NCBI RefSeq assembly: GCF_900142605.1
Contig: NZ_FRBL01000012.1
Location: 133,991 to 197,990 of the forward strand
DNA length: 64,000 nt
Direction of reading: 5' to 3'
DNA from: Chitinophaga jiangningensis
GTDB taxonomy: Bacteria > Bacteroidota > Bacteroidia > Chitinophagales > Chitinophagaceae
The first letter of the stretch is position 1; each line of letters begins with the position of its first letter. The notes under the pieces were generated by a model that saw only the letters and a list, made by a program, of their open reading frames with translations, ran no database searches and was not told where the DNA came from. Made by a program: the position numbers and the translations under genes. Shown in pieces: positions 1 through 8,036 of the stretch.

Positions 1-712
1 CACCGGTTTTATCGAATTTCACTTCGAGTTGTCCGCCGAGTGTTTGCACGGGGATTTCGTAGTGATCTTCTTCTTTGCCGGCGAAGGTGAGGGCGGCGGC
101 GGTTACGCCGGTGCCACAGGAGTAGGTTTCGTCTTCCACACCTCTTTCGTAGGTACGTACGAAGATGCCGTTTTCGAAGGGCTGTACAAAGTTGACGTTG
201 GTGCCAACGGCTGCAAATCTTTCATTGTAGCGGATTTTGCGTCCTTCTTCGAAAACGTCGGTGGCTTGTACATCGTCTACAAATTTAACGAAGTGAGGGG
301 AGCCGGTATTGAGGAAGTAGTACAGGGAGCCATGTTCTACGTCATGAACGTCCTGCATTTTGAGGTTTACCCAGGCGTCGCCGTCCATGGTGGCTTCGTG
401 TGGGCCATCCACAGCGATGAAGGAGTAATTACCGTTGCCTACACCCATTTTATGAGCAAAGGCTACGAGGCAGCGGCCACCGTTGCCGCACATGGTGCCT
501 TCGCGGCCATCCGCGTTGTAATATTTCATGGCGAAGTCGTAATCTTCGCTTTTATTGAGCAGCATCAATCCATCGGCGCCGATACCGAAGCGGCGGTCGC
601 ACAATTCATGCACCTGTTCGTCTGTAAGCCAGTCGTACTGGCCTTCCCGGTTGTCCATGATGACAAAGTCATTACCGGTACCCTGATATTTATAGAAATT
701 GATCTGCTTCAT
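1..712 (-). CDS. dapF: Diaminopimelate epimerase, 3' end cut by the window edge
   Basis: Converts LL- to meso-diaminopimelate in the lysine and peptidoglycan precursor pathway, in the cytoplasm. Reading the minus strand from the ATG at 712 gives MKQINFYKYQGTGNDF at the N-terminus, then CDRRFGIGADG, then the first catalytic cysteine in MCGNGGRC, and further on the second catalytic cysteine in SCGTGVTA (about 110-140 in the window). The frame stays open to base 1, ending in a GGQLEVKFDKTG stretch that lies close to the C-terminus in this family, so only about 20 residues are missing. The uridine phosphorylase gene lies upstream on the same strand, separated by two strong hairpins, so the two are probably not one transcript. 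Confidence 0.96.
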   Translation of the reverse strand, partial: MKQINFYKYQGTGNDFVIMDNREGQYDWLTDEQVHELCDRRFGIGADGLMLLNKSEDYDFAMKYYNADGREGTMCGNGGRCLVAFAHKMGVGNGNYSFIAVDGPHEATMDGDAWVNLKMQDVHDVEHGSLYYFLNTGSPHFVKFVDDVQATDVFEEGRKIRYNERFAAVGTNVNFVQPFENGIFVRTYERGVEDETYSCGTGVTAAALTFAGKEEDHYEIPVQTLGGQLEVKFDKTG

Positions 713-782
713 GGGTACAAATATAATTTAGTTATTCTGGACTCGCAAAATATCAAATGGTTATGGCCATTGTTAGGTTGGC

Positions 783-845
783 TTGAAGGGGGCGGCCGAA
801 GGCCGCCCCCTTCAAAGGTTTCCGCCGCCGAAGGTGGCGGAAACC
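783..845 (-). terminator. Two back-to-back hairpins after the uridine phosphorylase gene
   Basis: Bases 783-797 pair perfectly with 801-815 (15 bp) around GAA, and 817-829 pair with 833-845 (13 bp, one G-U) around GAA. On the minus strand both loops read as c(UUCG)g, the extra-stable tetraloop. No long T run follows. The position just after the stop of a minus-strand gene and ahead of dapF suggests a terminator or an RNA 3'-end protection structure. Confidence 0.7.
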
Positions 846-850
846 CCGGA

Positions 851-1729
851 TTATAAAGTGGCAATAATTTCCAACCCTTTCTTAATCAGCGCCTGCACGG
901 CAGCCCCACCATCCTTACTAAACTCCTGGCGGATCCTGTTAGCCACAATGGCGCTGATGGACAGGCACTGGTGGCCCAGCACGCGGCCCAGGCCGTACAT
1001 GGCGGAAGTTTCCATTTCGAAATTGGAAATACGGTGATGGTTATACGAAAATTTGGTCAGGTTATCGATCAGGTTGGGATTGGAGAGCGTTCCCCTGAGC
1101 ACGCGGCCCTGTGGTGCATAGAAGCCCGGGCAGGTAACGGTGATGCCGTGATGGAAGCCGTCCTGAAATTTATCCACCAGCTGATCGCCGGCCGCAAAGA
1201 TAGCAGGGAAGGCGCTTCCGGGGTAAAGGGCTACCTGGCCGCGGAAGGCTTCCAGCAGTTGCTTTTCTTCTTCGGTATTGTCGAAAGCGTAATAGTTCAG
1301 GAGATTGTCGAGCCCGAGGCCATGGGAAGATACCACGAAGCTATCCACGGGAATGCCTTCCTGCAGGGCGCCGGAAGTACCGAGGCGAATGATGTTGAGT
1401 GAGGAAAGATTTTCCTTTACCAGGCGGGTGTTAAAGTCAATATTGACGAGTGCATCCAGTTCATTGAAAACGATATCAATATTATCTGTACCGATGCCGG
1501 TTGACACCACAGATAAGCGTTTATTGCCGATGTAACCGGTATGTGTCACAAATTCCCTGTGCTGGAATCTGCCTTCAATTTTATCAAAGTGTTGACTTAC
1601 CACGGCTACTCTGTCGGGGTCGCCTACGGTAATAATAGTATCTGCAAGTTCTTCAGGTCGTACGTCCAGGTGGTATACTGCACCACGGCTATTAATAATG
1701 AGTTCTGACTCAGCGATACGTTTATCCAT
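851..1729 (-). CDS. Uridine phosphorylase-like nucleoside phosphorylase
   Basis: Phosphorolysis of a nucleoside (uridine is most likely) to the base and ribose-1-phosphate, in cytoplasmic nucleoside salvage. The protein has the PNP/UDP family order: a phosphate-binding TVGDPDR motif near residue 40, an STGIGTDN motif near 85, a LGTSGALQ motif near 120 and the nucleoside/ribose-binding NFEMETSAMYGL motif near 245. The chosen start MDKRIAESE (292 residues) fits the family; an in-frame ATG at 1750 adds only seven residues. No operon partner is evident. The exact base preference cannot be read from the sequence, so purine or other pyrimidine nucleosides are not excluded. Confidence 0.85.
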   Translation of the reverse strand: MDKRIAESELIINSRGAVYHLDVRPEELADTIITVGDPDRVAVVSQHFDKIEGRFQHREFVTHTGYIGNKRLSVVSTGIGTDNIDIVFNELDALVNIDFNTRLVKENLSSLNIIRLGTSGALQEGIPVDSFVVSSHGLGLDNLLNYYAFDNTEEEKQLLEAFRGQVALYPGSAFPAIFAAGDQLVDKFQDGFHHGITVTCPGFYAPQGRVLRGTLSNPNLIDNLTKFSYNHHRISNFEMETSAMYGLGRVLGHQCLSISAIVANRIRQEFSKDGGAAVQALIKKGLEIIATL

Positions 1730-1838
1730 GTTAGATATTTTATTATTCACAATACGTTTCTTACTCTGGTTCCGGGTTCAATATTCCTAAGTCCCGGTCT
1801 ATTATCAAAATATTTTCTAAGATATTTTTTGAATAATA

Positions 1839-1869
1839 TTTGGTGATTATCAGAATTTTACTACTTTTG
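1839..1869 (+). promoter_or_regulatory. Bacteroidota sigma-70 promoter of the tRNA-Cys pair
   Basis: TTTG at 1839-1842 and TACTTTTG at 1862-1869 match the Bacteroidota -33 (TTTG) and -7 (TAnnTTTG) elements exactly, with 19 bp between them. The first tRNA-Cys begins 61 bases after the -7 box, so a leader is expected to be removed by RNase P. Confidence 0.85.
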
Positions 1870-1930
1870 CAATCCCAACAACGGAAGAGAGTTGCCAGAT
1901 GGGTGAAAAATGGTAATATTGCAAATATAC

Positions 1931-2001
1931 GGTTTCATGGCCGAGTGGCTAGGCAGAGCTCTGCAAAAGCTCGTACAGCGGTTCGAATCCGCTTGAAACC
2001 T
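1931..2001 (+). tRNA. tRNA-Cys (anticodon GCA), copy 1
   Basis: Full cloverleaf: acceptor GGTTTCA pairs with TGAAACC, anticodon stem GAGCT/AGCTC encloses the loop CTGCAAA with anticodon GCA, and the T arm is AGCGG-TTCGAAT-CCGCT. The discriminator base is U73, the identity element for cysteine. The 3' CCA is not encoded. It is the first of two nearly identical copies 49 bases apart, each with its own downstream terminator. Confidence 0.97.
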
Positions 2002-2005
2002 CTGA

Positions 2006-2036
2006 AAAGGATCGCTGATAAAGCGGTCCTTTTTTA
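2006..2036 (+). terminator. Terminator after tRNA-Cys copy 1
   Basis: Bases 2008-2016 pair with 2022-2030 (9 bp, one U-G) around GATAA and run into six T residues. It is a classic intrinsic terminator between the two tRNA-Cys copies. Because the second copy has no equally good promoter of its own, partial read-through is likely. Confidence 0.8.
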
Positions 2037-2050
2037 TCTCTTAAAATAAT

Positions 2051-2121
2051 GGTTCTATGGCCGAGTGGCTAGGCAGAGCTCTGCAAAAGCTCGTACAGCG
2101 GTTCGAATCCGCTTGGAACCT
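2051..2121 (+). tRNA. tRNA-Cys (anticodon GCA), copy 2
   Basis: Identical to copy 1 except in the acceptor stem, where GGTTCTA pairs with TGGAACC. The fifth pair is now C-G and the sixth U-G instead of U-A and C-G, so the changes keep the stem paired. Anticodon loop CTGCAAA, T arm and U73 are unchanged. The paired differences argue that both copies are under selection rather than one decaying. Confidence 0.97.
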
Positions 2122-2124
2122 CTG

Positions 2125-2156
2125 AAAAGGCCGCTGTCACCAGCGGTCTTTTTTTA
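2125..2156 (+). terminator. Terminator after tRNA-Cys copy 2
   Basis: Bases 2127-2136 pair with 2141-2150 (one G-U) around TCAC, followed by a seven-T run. Strong intrinsic terminator ending the tRNA-Cys unit. Confidence 0.85.
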
Positions 2157-2181
2157 TCCCGCGAAGATTTATTTTACGTTA

Positions 2182-2439
2182 GGCGCCTTCGGCGCCAGAG
2201 AGCGATCATTTTTTCTCGCAGAGCAGCAAAGCAGGTAAGCAACAAAGGATTGTGTTTTGTTGTTTGTCAGAAACAGAGGATCATGTTTTGTTTTATTGAT
2301 AAGGCTTGCGTCCTTTCTCCCGCGTAAATTTTTTTCGCCGCAGGCGGAAAAAATTTGCCAATATAATACAGGCCTTTGCTGCTTACCTGCTTGGCTGCTT
2401 TGTGAGAAAAAATGATCGGACAGGCCGCCGAAGGCGGCC
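2182..2439. repeat. Large imperfect palindrome between tRNA-Cys and the sigma factor
   Basis: This fills the gene-free stretch 2122-2502. A 46-base arm at 2203-2248 is the reverse complement of 2373-2418 at 42 of 46 positions. Each arm is bordered on its outside by a small UUCG/GAA hairpin: GGCGCC-TTC-GGCGCC at 2182-2196 and GGCCGCC-GAA-GGCGGCC at 2423-2439. The middle holds a further hairpin at about 2328-2355 and two short direct repeats (GTTTTGTT at about 2252 and 2286). No transposase or target-site duplication was found. A MITE-like or REP-like mobile repeat is the best guess. Short open frames inside it are products of the palindrome. Confidence 0.7.
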
Positions 2440-2466
2440 AACCGCTGCAAATATTCTTTTCTTGAT

Positions 2467-2474
2467 TATCTTTG
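2467..2474 (+). promoter_or_regulatory. Likely -7 box of the sigma-factor operon
   Basis: TATCTTTG matches TAnnTTTG and lies 28 bases before the GTG start of the sigma factor. No clear TTTG sits at the expected -33 distance, so this is a partial promoter call. Confidence 0.5.
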
Positions 2475-2502
2475 CCCCGCCAGCTATAAATATCAGTGAA
2501 CA

Positions 2503-3087
2503 GTGAGTGCAGCAGATACATCATACCAAAATCAGCATATACTGGAACGTATAGCCGAAGGTGATGAACAGGCCTTTTCGGTATTGTTCCGCGACCTGGC
2601 GCCTCTGATAAGGGCTCACATCCGCTGCATACTCCGGGATGATGAAGAAACACTGGAAGTATTACAGGAAACATTTATCCGCGTATGGCTGCACCGCGAC
2701 AAGCTTCCTTCCATAGAACATCTCACCGCATATATCAAGCAGATTGCAGGCCGGCAGTGTTTTACGCTGCTGCAGAAAAATGCACAATACCGTAATAAAA
2801 TTAATACCACTGTAGCCGAAGAAGCTACCGATGCGGATGCGGAAGCCCTGCTATCCTATAAGGAAGCGCAGCAATTGTTGCAGCAGGCAGTGGGTGACTT
2901 ACCACCTCAGCGTAAACAGATTTACCTGATGAGTCGCTCCCGCGGCATGACCAGCGCCGCCATCGCGGAAGAACTAGGACTATCGCACAGCTACGTACGC
3001 AATACTTTAAGCGCCGCACAACACAGTATCAGAGAGCATTTGCGCAAGGCAGGGAAGTACCTGCCCATCCTTATGTTGCTGTTGTAA
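2503..3087 (+). CDS. ECF RNA polymerase sigma factor of a SusCD locus
   Basis: Directs RNA polymerase to the promoter of a regulated locus, here presumably its own SusC/SusD operon. The 194-residue protein has sigma-70 region 2 (about residues 22-85, with LQETFIRVWLHRDKLP) and region 4 (about 125-180, with SAAIAEELGLSHSYVRNTLS as the helix-turn-helix). The start used is a GTG; no upstream ATG is in frame close by. A FecR-type anti-sigma gene follows after 72 bases, then SusC and SusD, the standard Bacteroidota arrangement in which substrate docking on SusC releases the sigma factor. It is distinct in sequence from the second sigma factor at 59262-59876. Confidence 0.93.
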   Translation: MSAADTSYQNQHILERIAEGDEQAFSVLFRDLAPLIRAHIRCILRDDEETLEVLQETFIRVWLHRDKLPSIEHLTAYIKQIAGRQCFTLLQKNAQYRNKINTTVAEEATDADAEALLSYKEAQQLLQQAVGDLPPQRKQIYLMSRSRGMTSAAIAEELGLSHSYVRNTLSAAQHSIREHLRKAGKYLPILMLLL

Positions 3088-3159
3088 AATTTTTTTTTCG
3101 TGACATGAGTACATTCATGCCCGTTATGCAGTTTAGTATATAGATCAGACCAGCCAGGT

Positions 3160-4311
3160 ATGGACCAACTACGTATTCAGTACTTATTGCAACACTATTC
3201 CAACCATCGTTTAACTGCTGCCGAACGGCAGGAATGGGAGGTTATGCTGGCCGATCCGGCCAACCGTGAAGCGTTTGCGCAGGCCGTAGCTGCTATGGAT
3301 ACTGATGCTGCTATTATTCAGCCATATGACCAACAGCTGGAAGCAGTACTGCATGCTACGCTCCGCATAGATGCACCGTTGCCGGTACGCGTCCGCCCGT
3401 GGCGGCGATGGGCAGCCGCTGCCGCCGGACTGGCATTGCTGGTAAGTGCAGCCGGTATCTACTTTTATTCTTCTTCTCACCAAAATAAAAATATTAAACA
3501 CACTGCCGAAAGGGTGATTGCCCCCGGCCATGATGGCGCTATACTTACGCTCGACGATGGTACGCAACTGGTGCTCGACAGCCTGCAAAACGGCGTGGTA
3601 GCCTCACAGGCAGGTGCACCGGTGCAATTGCACAACGGAACATTGCAATACTCGCAGCATGCCAGCAACGCACCGCTGCAATACAATACCATCAGCACAC
3701 CTAACGGTCGACAGTTTGCACTGGTGCTCCCCGATGGTACAAAAGTATGGCTCAATGCCGCCAGCAGACTACGTTTTCCAACCTCCTTCTCCGGCAATGA
3801 ACGCAAAGTGATGCTAACAGGAGAAGCCTATTTTGAAGTGGCCGCCAACAGCCACCAGCCTTTCATAGTAAAACTTGACAACGATAAATATATAGAGGTA
3901 CTGGGTACTGCATTTAATGTGAACGCTTATGTAAATGAACCAGCCATGACCACCACTCTATTACAGGGTGCGGTACGTGTGGGCAATAACGACAGGAATT
4001 ATATAATGCGGCCAGGAGAGCAGGCCGCCATGGAAACGGAGCGCATTAGTATTACCACCACTACCTCAGCAGAAAAAGTGCTTGCCTGGAAAAACGGCTA
4101 CTTCCTGTTCGACGGGGTAAGCCTGGACGAGGCAATGCGACAACTGGAACGTTGGTACAACATCACTGTTGTGTACGAAAACGGTATGCCGCCGATCAAA
4201 TTCGGAGGTAAGGTAAATCGTAACAGTACCCTGAATGAAGTACTGCGCATCCTCGCCAGGGCCGACCTGAAATGCCGGCTGGACGGGGATCGCCTGATCA
4301 TCGCACGTTGA
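3160..4311 (+). CDS. FecR-type anti-sigma factor
   Basis: Inner-membrane anti-sigma factor that should hold the neighbouring ECF sigma factor and receive the signal from the SusC N-terminal domain. It has a cytoplasmic N-terminal part (residues 1-80), one membrane segment at about 82-104 (Ala/Leu-rich, starting RRWAAAAAGLALL), a periplasmic FecR domain at about 118-215 including TPNGRQFALVLPDGTKVWLN, and a C-terminal DUF4974 domain at about 310-383 (FLFDGVSLDEAMRQLERWY). The length of 383 residues is normal. It lies between the sigma factor and SusC on the same strand. Confidence 0.93.
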   Translation: MDQLRIQYLLQHYSNHRLTAAERQEWEVMLADPANREAFAQAVAAMDTDAAIIQPYDQQLEAVLHATLRIDAPLPVRVRPWRRWAAAAAGLALLVSAAGIYFYSSSHQNKNIKHTAERVIAPGHDGAILTLDDGTQLVLDSLQNGVVASQAGAPVQLHNGTLQYSQHASNAPLQYNTISTPNGRQFALVLPDGTKVWLNAASRLRFPTSFSGNERKVMLTGEAYFEVAANSHQPFIVKLDNDKYIEVLGTAFNVNAYVNEPAMTTTLLQGAVRVGNNDRNYIMRPGEQAAMETERISITTTTSAEKVLAWKNGYFLFDGVSLDEAMRQLERWYNITVVYENGMPPIKFGGKVNRNSTLNEVLRILARADLKCRLDGDRLIIAR

Positions 4312-4413
4312 TGGATCGTATCGTTTTTACAACATGTCAGTGGTAAAGCCACCGACCGGCTTTGTGCTGCCTTACATTAGAAATTTAAATAGCTGCCCGC
4401 TATAAAAACAAAA

Positions 4414-4439
4414 CCGCTTCAGGGTGAGAGCTGAAGCGG
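4414..4439 (+). promoter_or_regulatory. Leader hairpin just upstream of SusC
   Basis: CCGCTTCA at 4414-4421 pairs with TGAAGCGG at 4432-4439 around a 10-base loop, ending 16 bases before the first ATG of susC. There is no T run, so it is unlikely to be a simple terminator. It may affect translation or stability of the susC message. A hairpin also lies between fecR and susC in the second sigma/FecR locus (57995-58022). Confidence 0.4.
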
Positions 4440-4455
4440 CGGAGTCAGGGTCATT

Positions 4456-7400
4456 ATGTGTTCTGAAACAGCATTTATTAACCAAAACCCAAACAAATCT
4501 ATGAAATTAAGGCAAAGGGAGAGCAGATCTCCCGGAGTTGATTTGCTATCGCGCAAAAATCTACTGGTCATGAAATTCTTAGCCTTCTTTATGCTGGCCG
4601 CAGGCATGCAGGTATATGCCAAAGGACAGGCACAAACGGTGACGTTATCGTGTAAAAACATGCCCATTAAAAGGGTATTTGAAAATCTGGAAGCACAAAC
4701 GGGATTGGTCCTGTTTTACAACCAGGACCTGATCGCGGGCAGCACCCCAGTAACCGCCGAGGTGAAAGATGTGCCTGTTACAGGTTTCCTGGACCTCCTG
4801 TTTGAGAAAACTTCCATCTCCTATGAAATCATCGGGAAAACAGTGTCCCTCACCAGGAAACCTATTATCCTGCAGAAACCCATTGCCGATACACTGCTCC
4901 GCTGCGCCGGCCAGGTGCTGGATGAAAATGGTGAGCCGATTCCGGCAGTCACCATCCGCGAAAAAGCCAGCGGCAAAACTTATTTCAGTGATGCGGAAGG
5001 TAAATTTGCCTTCGACTACAAACATCCACAGGTATTTGTATTCAGCTCCGTAGGCTTCGAACCTACTGAACTGAAAGCCGCCAGTGGTAAGCTGCTCCGG
5101 GTAACCATGCAACGTCAGGTAAACCAGCTGAACTCCGTGGCAGTAGTATCTACCGGTTATCAAACCATTCAGAAAGAACGCGCTGCCGGCTCCTTTGCCA
5201 CCGTATCAGCAGACGATTTGCGGGGCAAACTGCAAACCAATATCATGGACCGCCTCGAAGGGATGGCCGCCGGCTTTACTTCCTACCGGGGTACCATACA
5301 GGTACGTGGCGTATCCACCGTGAACGGAAATCAGGCGCCACTCTACGTAGTGGATGGGGTGCCGTTTGAAGGCAATATCGAAGCACTTAATCCCGCCGAT
5401 CTCGAAAATATCAATATTCTCAAAGACGCCAGCGCTGCCTCCATCTATGGTGCCCGCGCGGCCAACGGGGTAATCGTAATCACCACCCGCAAAGGAAAAC
5501 AGGGACCTGCTACGGTGAATTATAGCGGCACCATGAAAATGATTCCGCTGCCGAGCAGGAGTTATGCCAACCGTATGTCCAGCGCCGAGCTGGTGGACTT
5601 CCAACGTGAAATGTTCAATTACTCCTCCGGTGATCCTAACGCGGTTGATCCACGCAAATCCATGAACGATGTGTTTGCGCTGCTGTATAAACACAAGGGG
5701 GGTGAAATCACGGATGCAGAGCTGGAAACCCAGCTGGACCTGTTTCGTAACCGCGATCGCTATGATCAGATGCTGGATGAAGTGCTGCGAAAAGATAGTT
5801 TGATACAGCAACATAACCTTTCCATTTCCGGTGGTTCGGATAAATACCGGTTTAACCTGGCAGGTAACTATACCGGCGCTACGCCATACGCCAAAAGCGG
5901 CGGCAGCCCTGTGCGCTACGGTTATAACCTGCGCAATATGTTTAACCTCACCAGCTGGCTCAAGCTGGACGTAGGATTGCTGGGTAGCTATACCAAAGAA
6001 GACTACGATAACGGCTTTGCCCCGATGAACAGCTATCTCACCGGAAAAGCCTCCTACTATATGTTACGCGATGCCAATGGCAAACCGGCACAATGGCTGA
6101 ACAATAAATCGCAGTACGAAATTGACCGCCTCAAAGCGCTGGGCCTTCAGGATGAAACTTATTATCCATTAAATGAAATATCAAACGCGCACCGCCTTAT
6201 CACTACCAGGTACAATAACCTGAATATTGGGATGAACTTCAAGCTGTTTCGTGGCCTTACACTCGACCTCCGTTATCAAACGGAAAGAACGGATAGTTCG
6301 TTTAAACAAAATTATACTAAGAACGCCTGGTCGGTGAATACCCAAATCAATGATGCGACTGTAATTGATAACAGCGGCAAGATCATCAACTACATTCCAA
6401 AAGGTGGACAGATCAGGGACCGGCACTTCGACCGCAACTCCTATACCATGCGTGCCCAGTTGAATTACGAAAACTGGTTTGGTAACAAGCACCAGGTAAA
6501 TGTAATTGCAGGTGCGGAAAGAAGGAAAATTGTGGGCACCAGCACGGAAATGTATAAATATGGCTACGACGATTATAACCTCAACTACAAGCCGGTAGAT
6601 GAATTGCTGCTGAGTAACTATATCTATAATACCCAGGCGCTTTTTAACCAGTTTATGCTGAAGCGCGCTGAGGGTGGTTTTAAGTATGCGGATGACCGTT
6701 ATTTGTCGCTGTACGGCAATGGCTCCTATACCTTTGATCATAAGCTGACCGCTACCGCCAGCGTAAGAATGGATCAGTCGAACCTGTTTGGTACCGATCC
6801 TAAATATCAATACAAGCCTTTGTGGTCCGCAGGTTTATTGTACGTGATCCTGGAAGATGCACATAACTGGATTGATCGCCTGGCCGTTCGTACCACTTAT
6901 GGCATCAATGGTAATATTCCCAAAGATGCAGGTCCTTACCTGATTTCAAAGGATGAAACTTCTACTAACTACTGGACTAACGAGTTTCAGTCATATGTTT
7001 CCAGTCCGCCGAACTCCGGCCTGAGATGGGAGAAAACAAAGGTTACCAACCTGGGTATTGACTTTAGTTTATTTAAGAAAAGACTGTCAGGTTCCATCGA
7101 TTTGTATAACAAACAAACCAACGACCTGCTGGGTAACCGCAATTCCGATCCTACCATTGGCTGGTCGAGGGTGATGGTGAACTATGGCAGCATGTACAAC
7201 CGTGGCGTGGAGTTATCACTTACCAGTCGCAATATTGACAGGGAGGATTTTTACTGGAACAGTACCGTGAATTTTTCCTATAACAAGAACCAGCTGACCA
7301 ACCTGGAAAACAGTAGTAATACGGTGGCAAGCTATATCTACGAAGTGCAGAACAGGGTAGGTGTACCAATGGGTTCCCTGTACAGTATCCGTTATGCGGG

Positions 7401-8022
7401 CCTTGATGCTACCGGTAAACCACAGGCATATACGGCGGATGGGAAAGTGGTGAAATCCACCCAGCAACTGACTGTAGCTGACCTGGTGTATTCCGGTACC
7501 AGCGTGCCTCCTTATGCCGCGTCTGTATTAAATACCGTGGGGTATAAAGGCTTTGAATTATTTTTCATGTTTGCCTATTATGGTGGGCATGTGTTGAGAG
7601 ATGTGAAGTCGCCCTACCTGAATAAATTCCCTGAACTGAATTACACCAGCAATTTAGACCGTAACGCGCTGAACTACTGGAAGCAGCCTGGTGACGAAAA
7701 GGATTTCAACAAAGCTCCTGGCTACGAGCAGGCGGTAAGCTCAGTGATTACTGAGATTTGGGATGCAGCAGATAAGCATGTAAAAAAAGCGGATTACATC
7801 AAGCTGCGTGATGTAACGCTCAGTTACCGCCTGCCTTATAAACTGATCAATAAAGCGGCGTTCAAAAATGTAAAAGTGAGTATGCAGGTGCAGAATGCCT
7901 GGCGTTGGTCAGCTAATCCGCAAAAGCTGGATCCGGAAGTCTGGAACGGGCTCACCTTCACGCCGAGCCGTGGATACCTGCCACCGACTATGTTCACTTT
8001 TGGCTTATCTGCTAACATTTAA
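4456..8022 (+). CDS. SusC-type TonB-dependent receptor with signalling (STN) domain
   Basis: Outer-membrane transporter that should import an oligomer captured by its SusD lipoprotein, powered by TonB. Order: signal peptide (MKFLAFFMLAAGMQVYA, from the ATG at 4570), STN domain (about residues 60-120, signals to FecR), carboxypeptidase-regulatory-like domain (about 150-215), plug (about 230-345, with NPADLENINILKDASAASIYG and ARAANGVI), then the beta-barrel ending in a hydrophobic strand. Three in-frame ATGs are possible (4456, 4501, 4570); the N-terminal extension of the first looks unlike a signal peptide, but long basic leaders are common for this family. SusD follows after 14 bases. Substrate cannot be read. 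Confidence 0.94.
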   Translation: MCSETAFINQNPNKSMKLRQRESRSPGVDLLSRKNLLVMKFLAFFMLAAGMQVYAKGQAQTVTLSCKNMPIKRVFENLEAQTGLVLFYNQDLIAGSTPVTAEVKDVPVTGFLDLLFEKTSISYEIIGKTVSLTRKPIILQKPIADTLLRCAGQVLDENGEPIPAVTIREKASGKTYFSDAEGKFAFDYKHPQVFVFSSVGFEPTELKAASGKLLRVTMQRQVNQLNSVAVVSTGYQTIQKERAAGSFATVSADDLRGKLQTNIMDRLEGMAAGFTSYRGTIQVRGVSTVNGNQAPLYVVDGVPFEGNIEALNPADLENINILKDASAASIYGARAANGVIVITTRKGKQGPATVNYSGTMKMIPLPSRSYANRMSSAELVDFQREMFNYSSGDPNAVDPRKSMNDVFALLYKHKGGEITDAELETQLDLFRNRDRYDQMLDEVLRKDSLIQQHNLSISGGSDKYRFNLAGNYTGATPYAKSGGSPVRYGYNLRNMFNLTSWLKLDVGLLGSYTKEDYDNGFAPMNSYLTGKASYYMLRDANGKPAQWLNNKSQYEIDRLKALGLQDETYYPLNEISNAHRLITTRYNNLNIGMNFKLFRGLTLDLRYQTERTDSSFKQNYTKNAWSVNTQINDATVIDNSGKIINYIPKGGQIRDRHFDRNSYTMRAQLNYENWFGNKHQVNVIAGAERRKIVGTSTEMYKYGYDDYNLNYKPVDELLLSNYIYNTQALFNQFMLKRAEGGFKYADDRYLSLYGNGSYTFDHKLTATASVRMDQSNLFGTDPKYQYKPLWSAGLLYVILEDAHNWIDRLAVRTTYGINGNIPKDAGPYLISKDETSTNYWTNEFQSYVSSPPNSGLRWEKTKVTNLGIDFSLFKKRLSGSIDLYNKQTNDLLGNRNSDPTIGWSRVMVNYGSMYNRGVELSLTSRNIDREDFYWNSTVNFSYNKNQLTNLENSSNTVASYIYEVQNRVGVPMGSLYSIRYAGLDATGKPQAYTADGKVVKSTQQLTVADLVYSGTSVPPYAASVLNTVGYKGFELFFMFAYYGGHVLRDVKSPYLNKFPELNYTSNLDRNALNYWKQPGDEKDFNKAPGYEQAVSSVITEIWDAADKHVKKADYIKLRDVTLSYRLPYKLINKAAFKNVKVSMQVQNAWRWSANPQKLDPEVWNGLTFTPSRGYLPPTMFTFGLSANI

Positions 8023-8036
8023 ACCTGACTACAACG

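Noticed and set aside
29..856. Plus-strand open frame of 275 codons over the dapF gene
   Set aside because: The minus strand carries clear dapF motifs over the same bases. The plus frame is low-complexity in Gly/Phe/Val and has no family likeness.
2169..2674. Three short open frames in and around the palindrome
   Set aside because: Their sequences follow from the inverted repeat itself; the longest also runs into the sigma-factor gene on the opposite strand.
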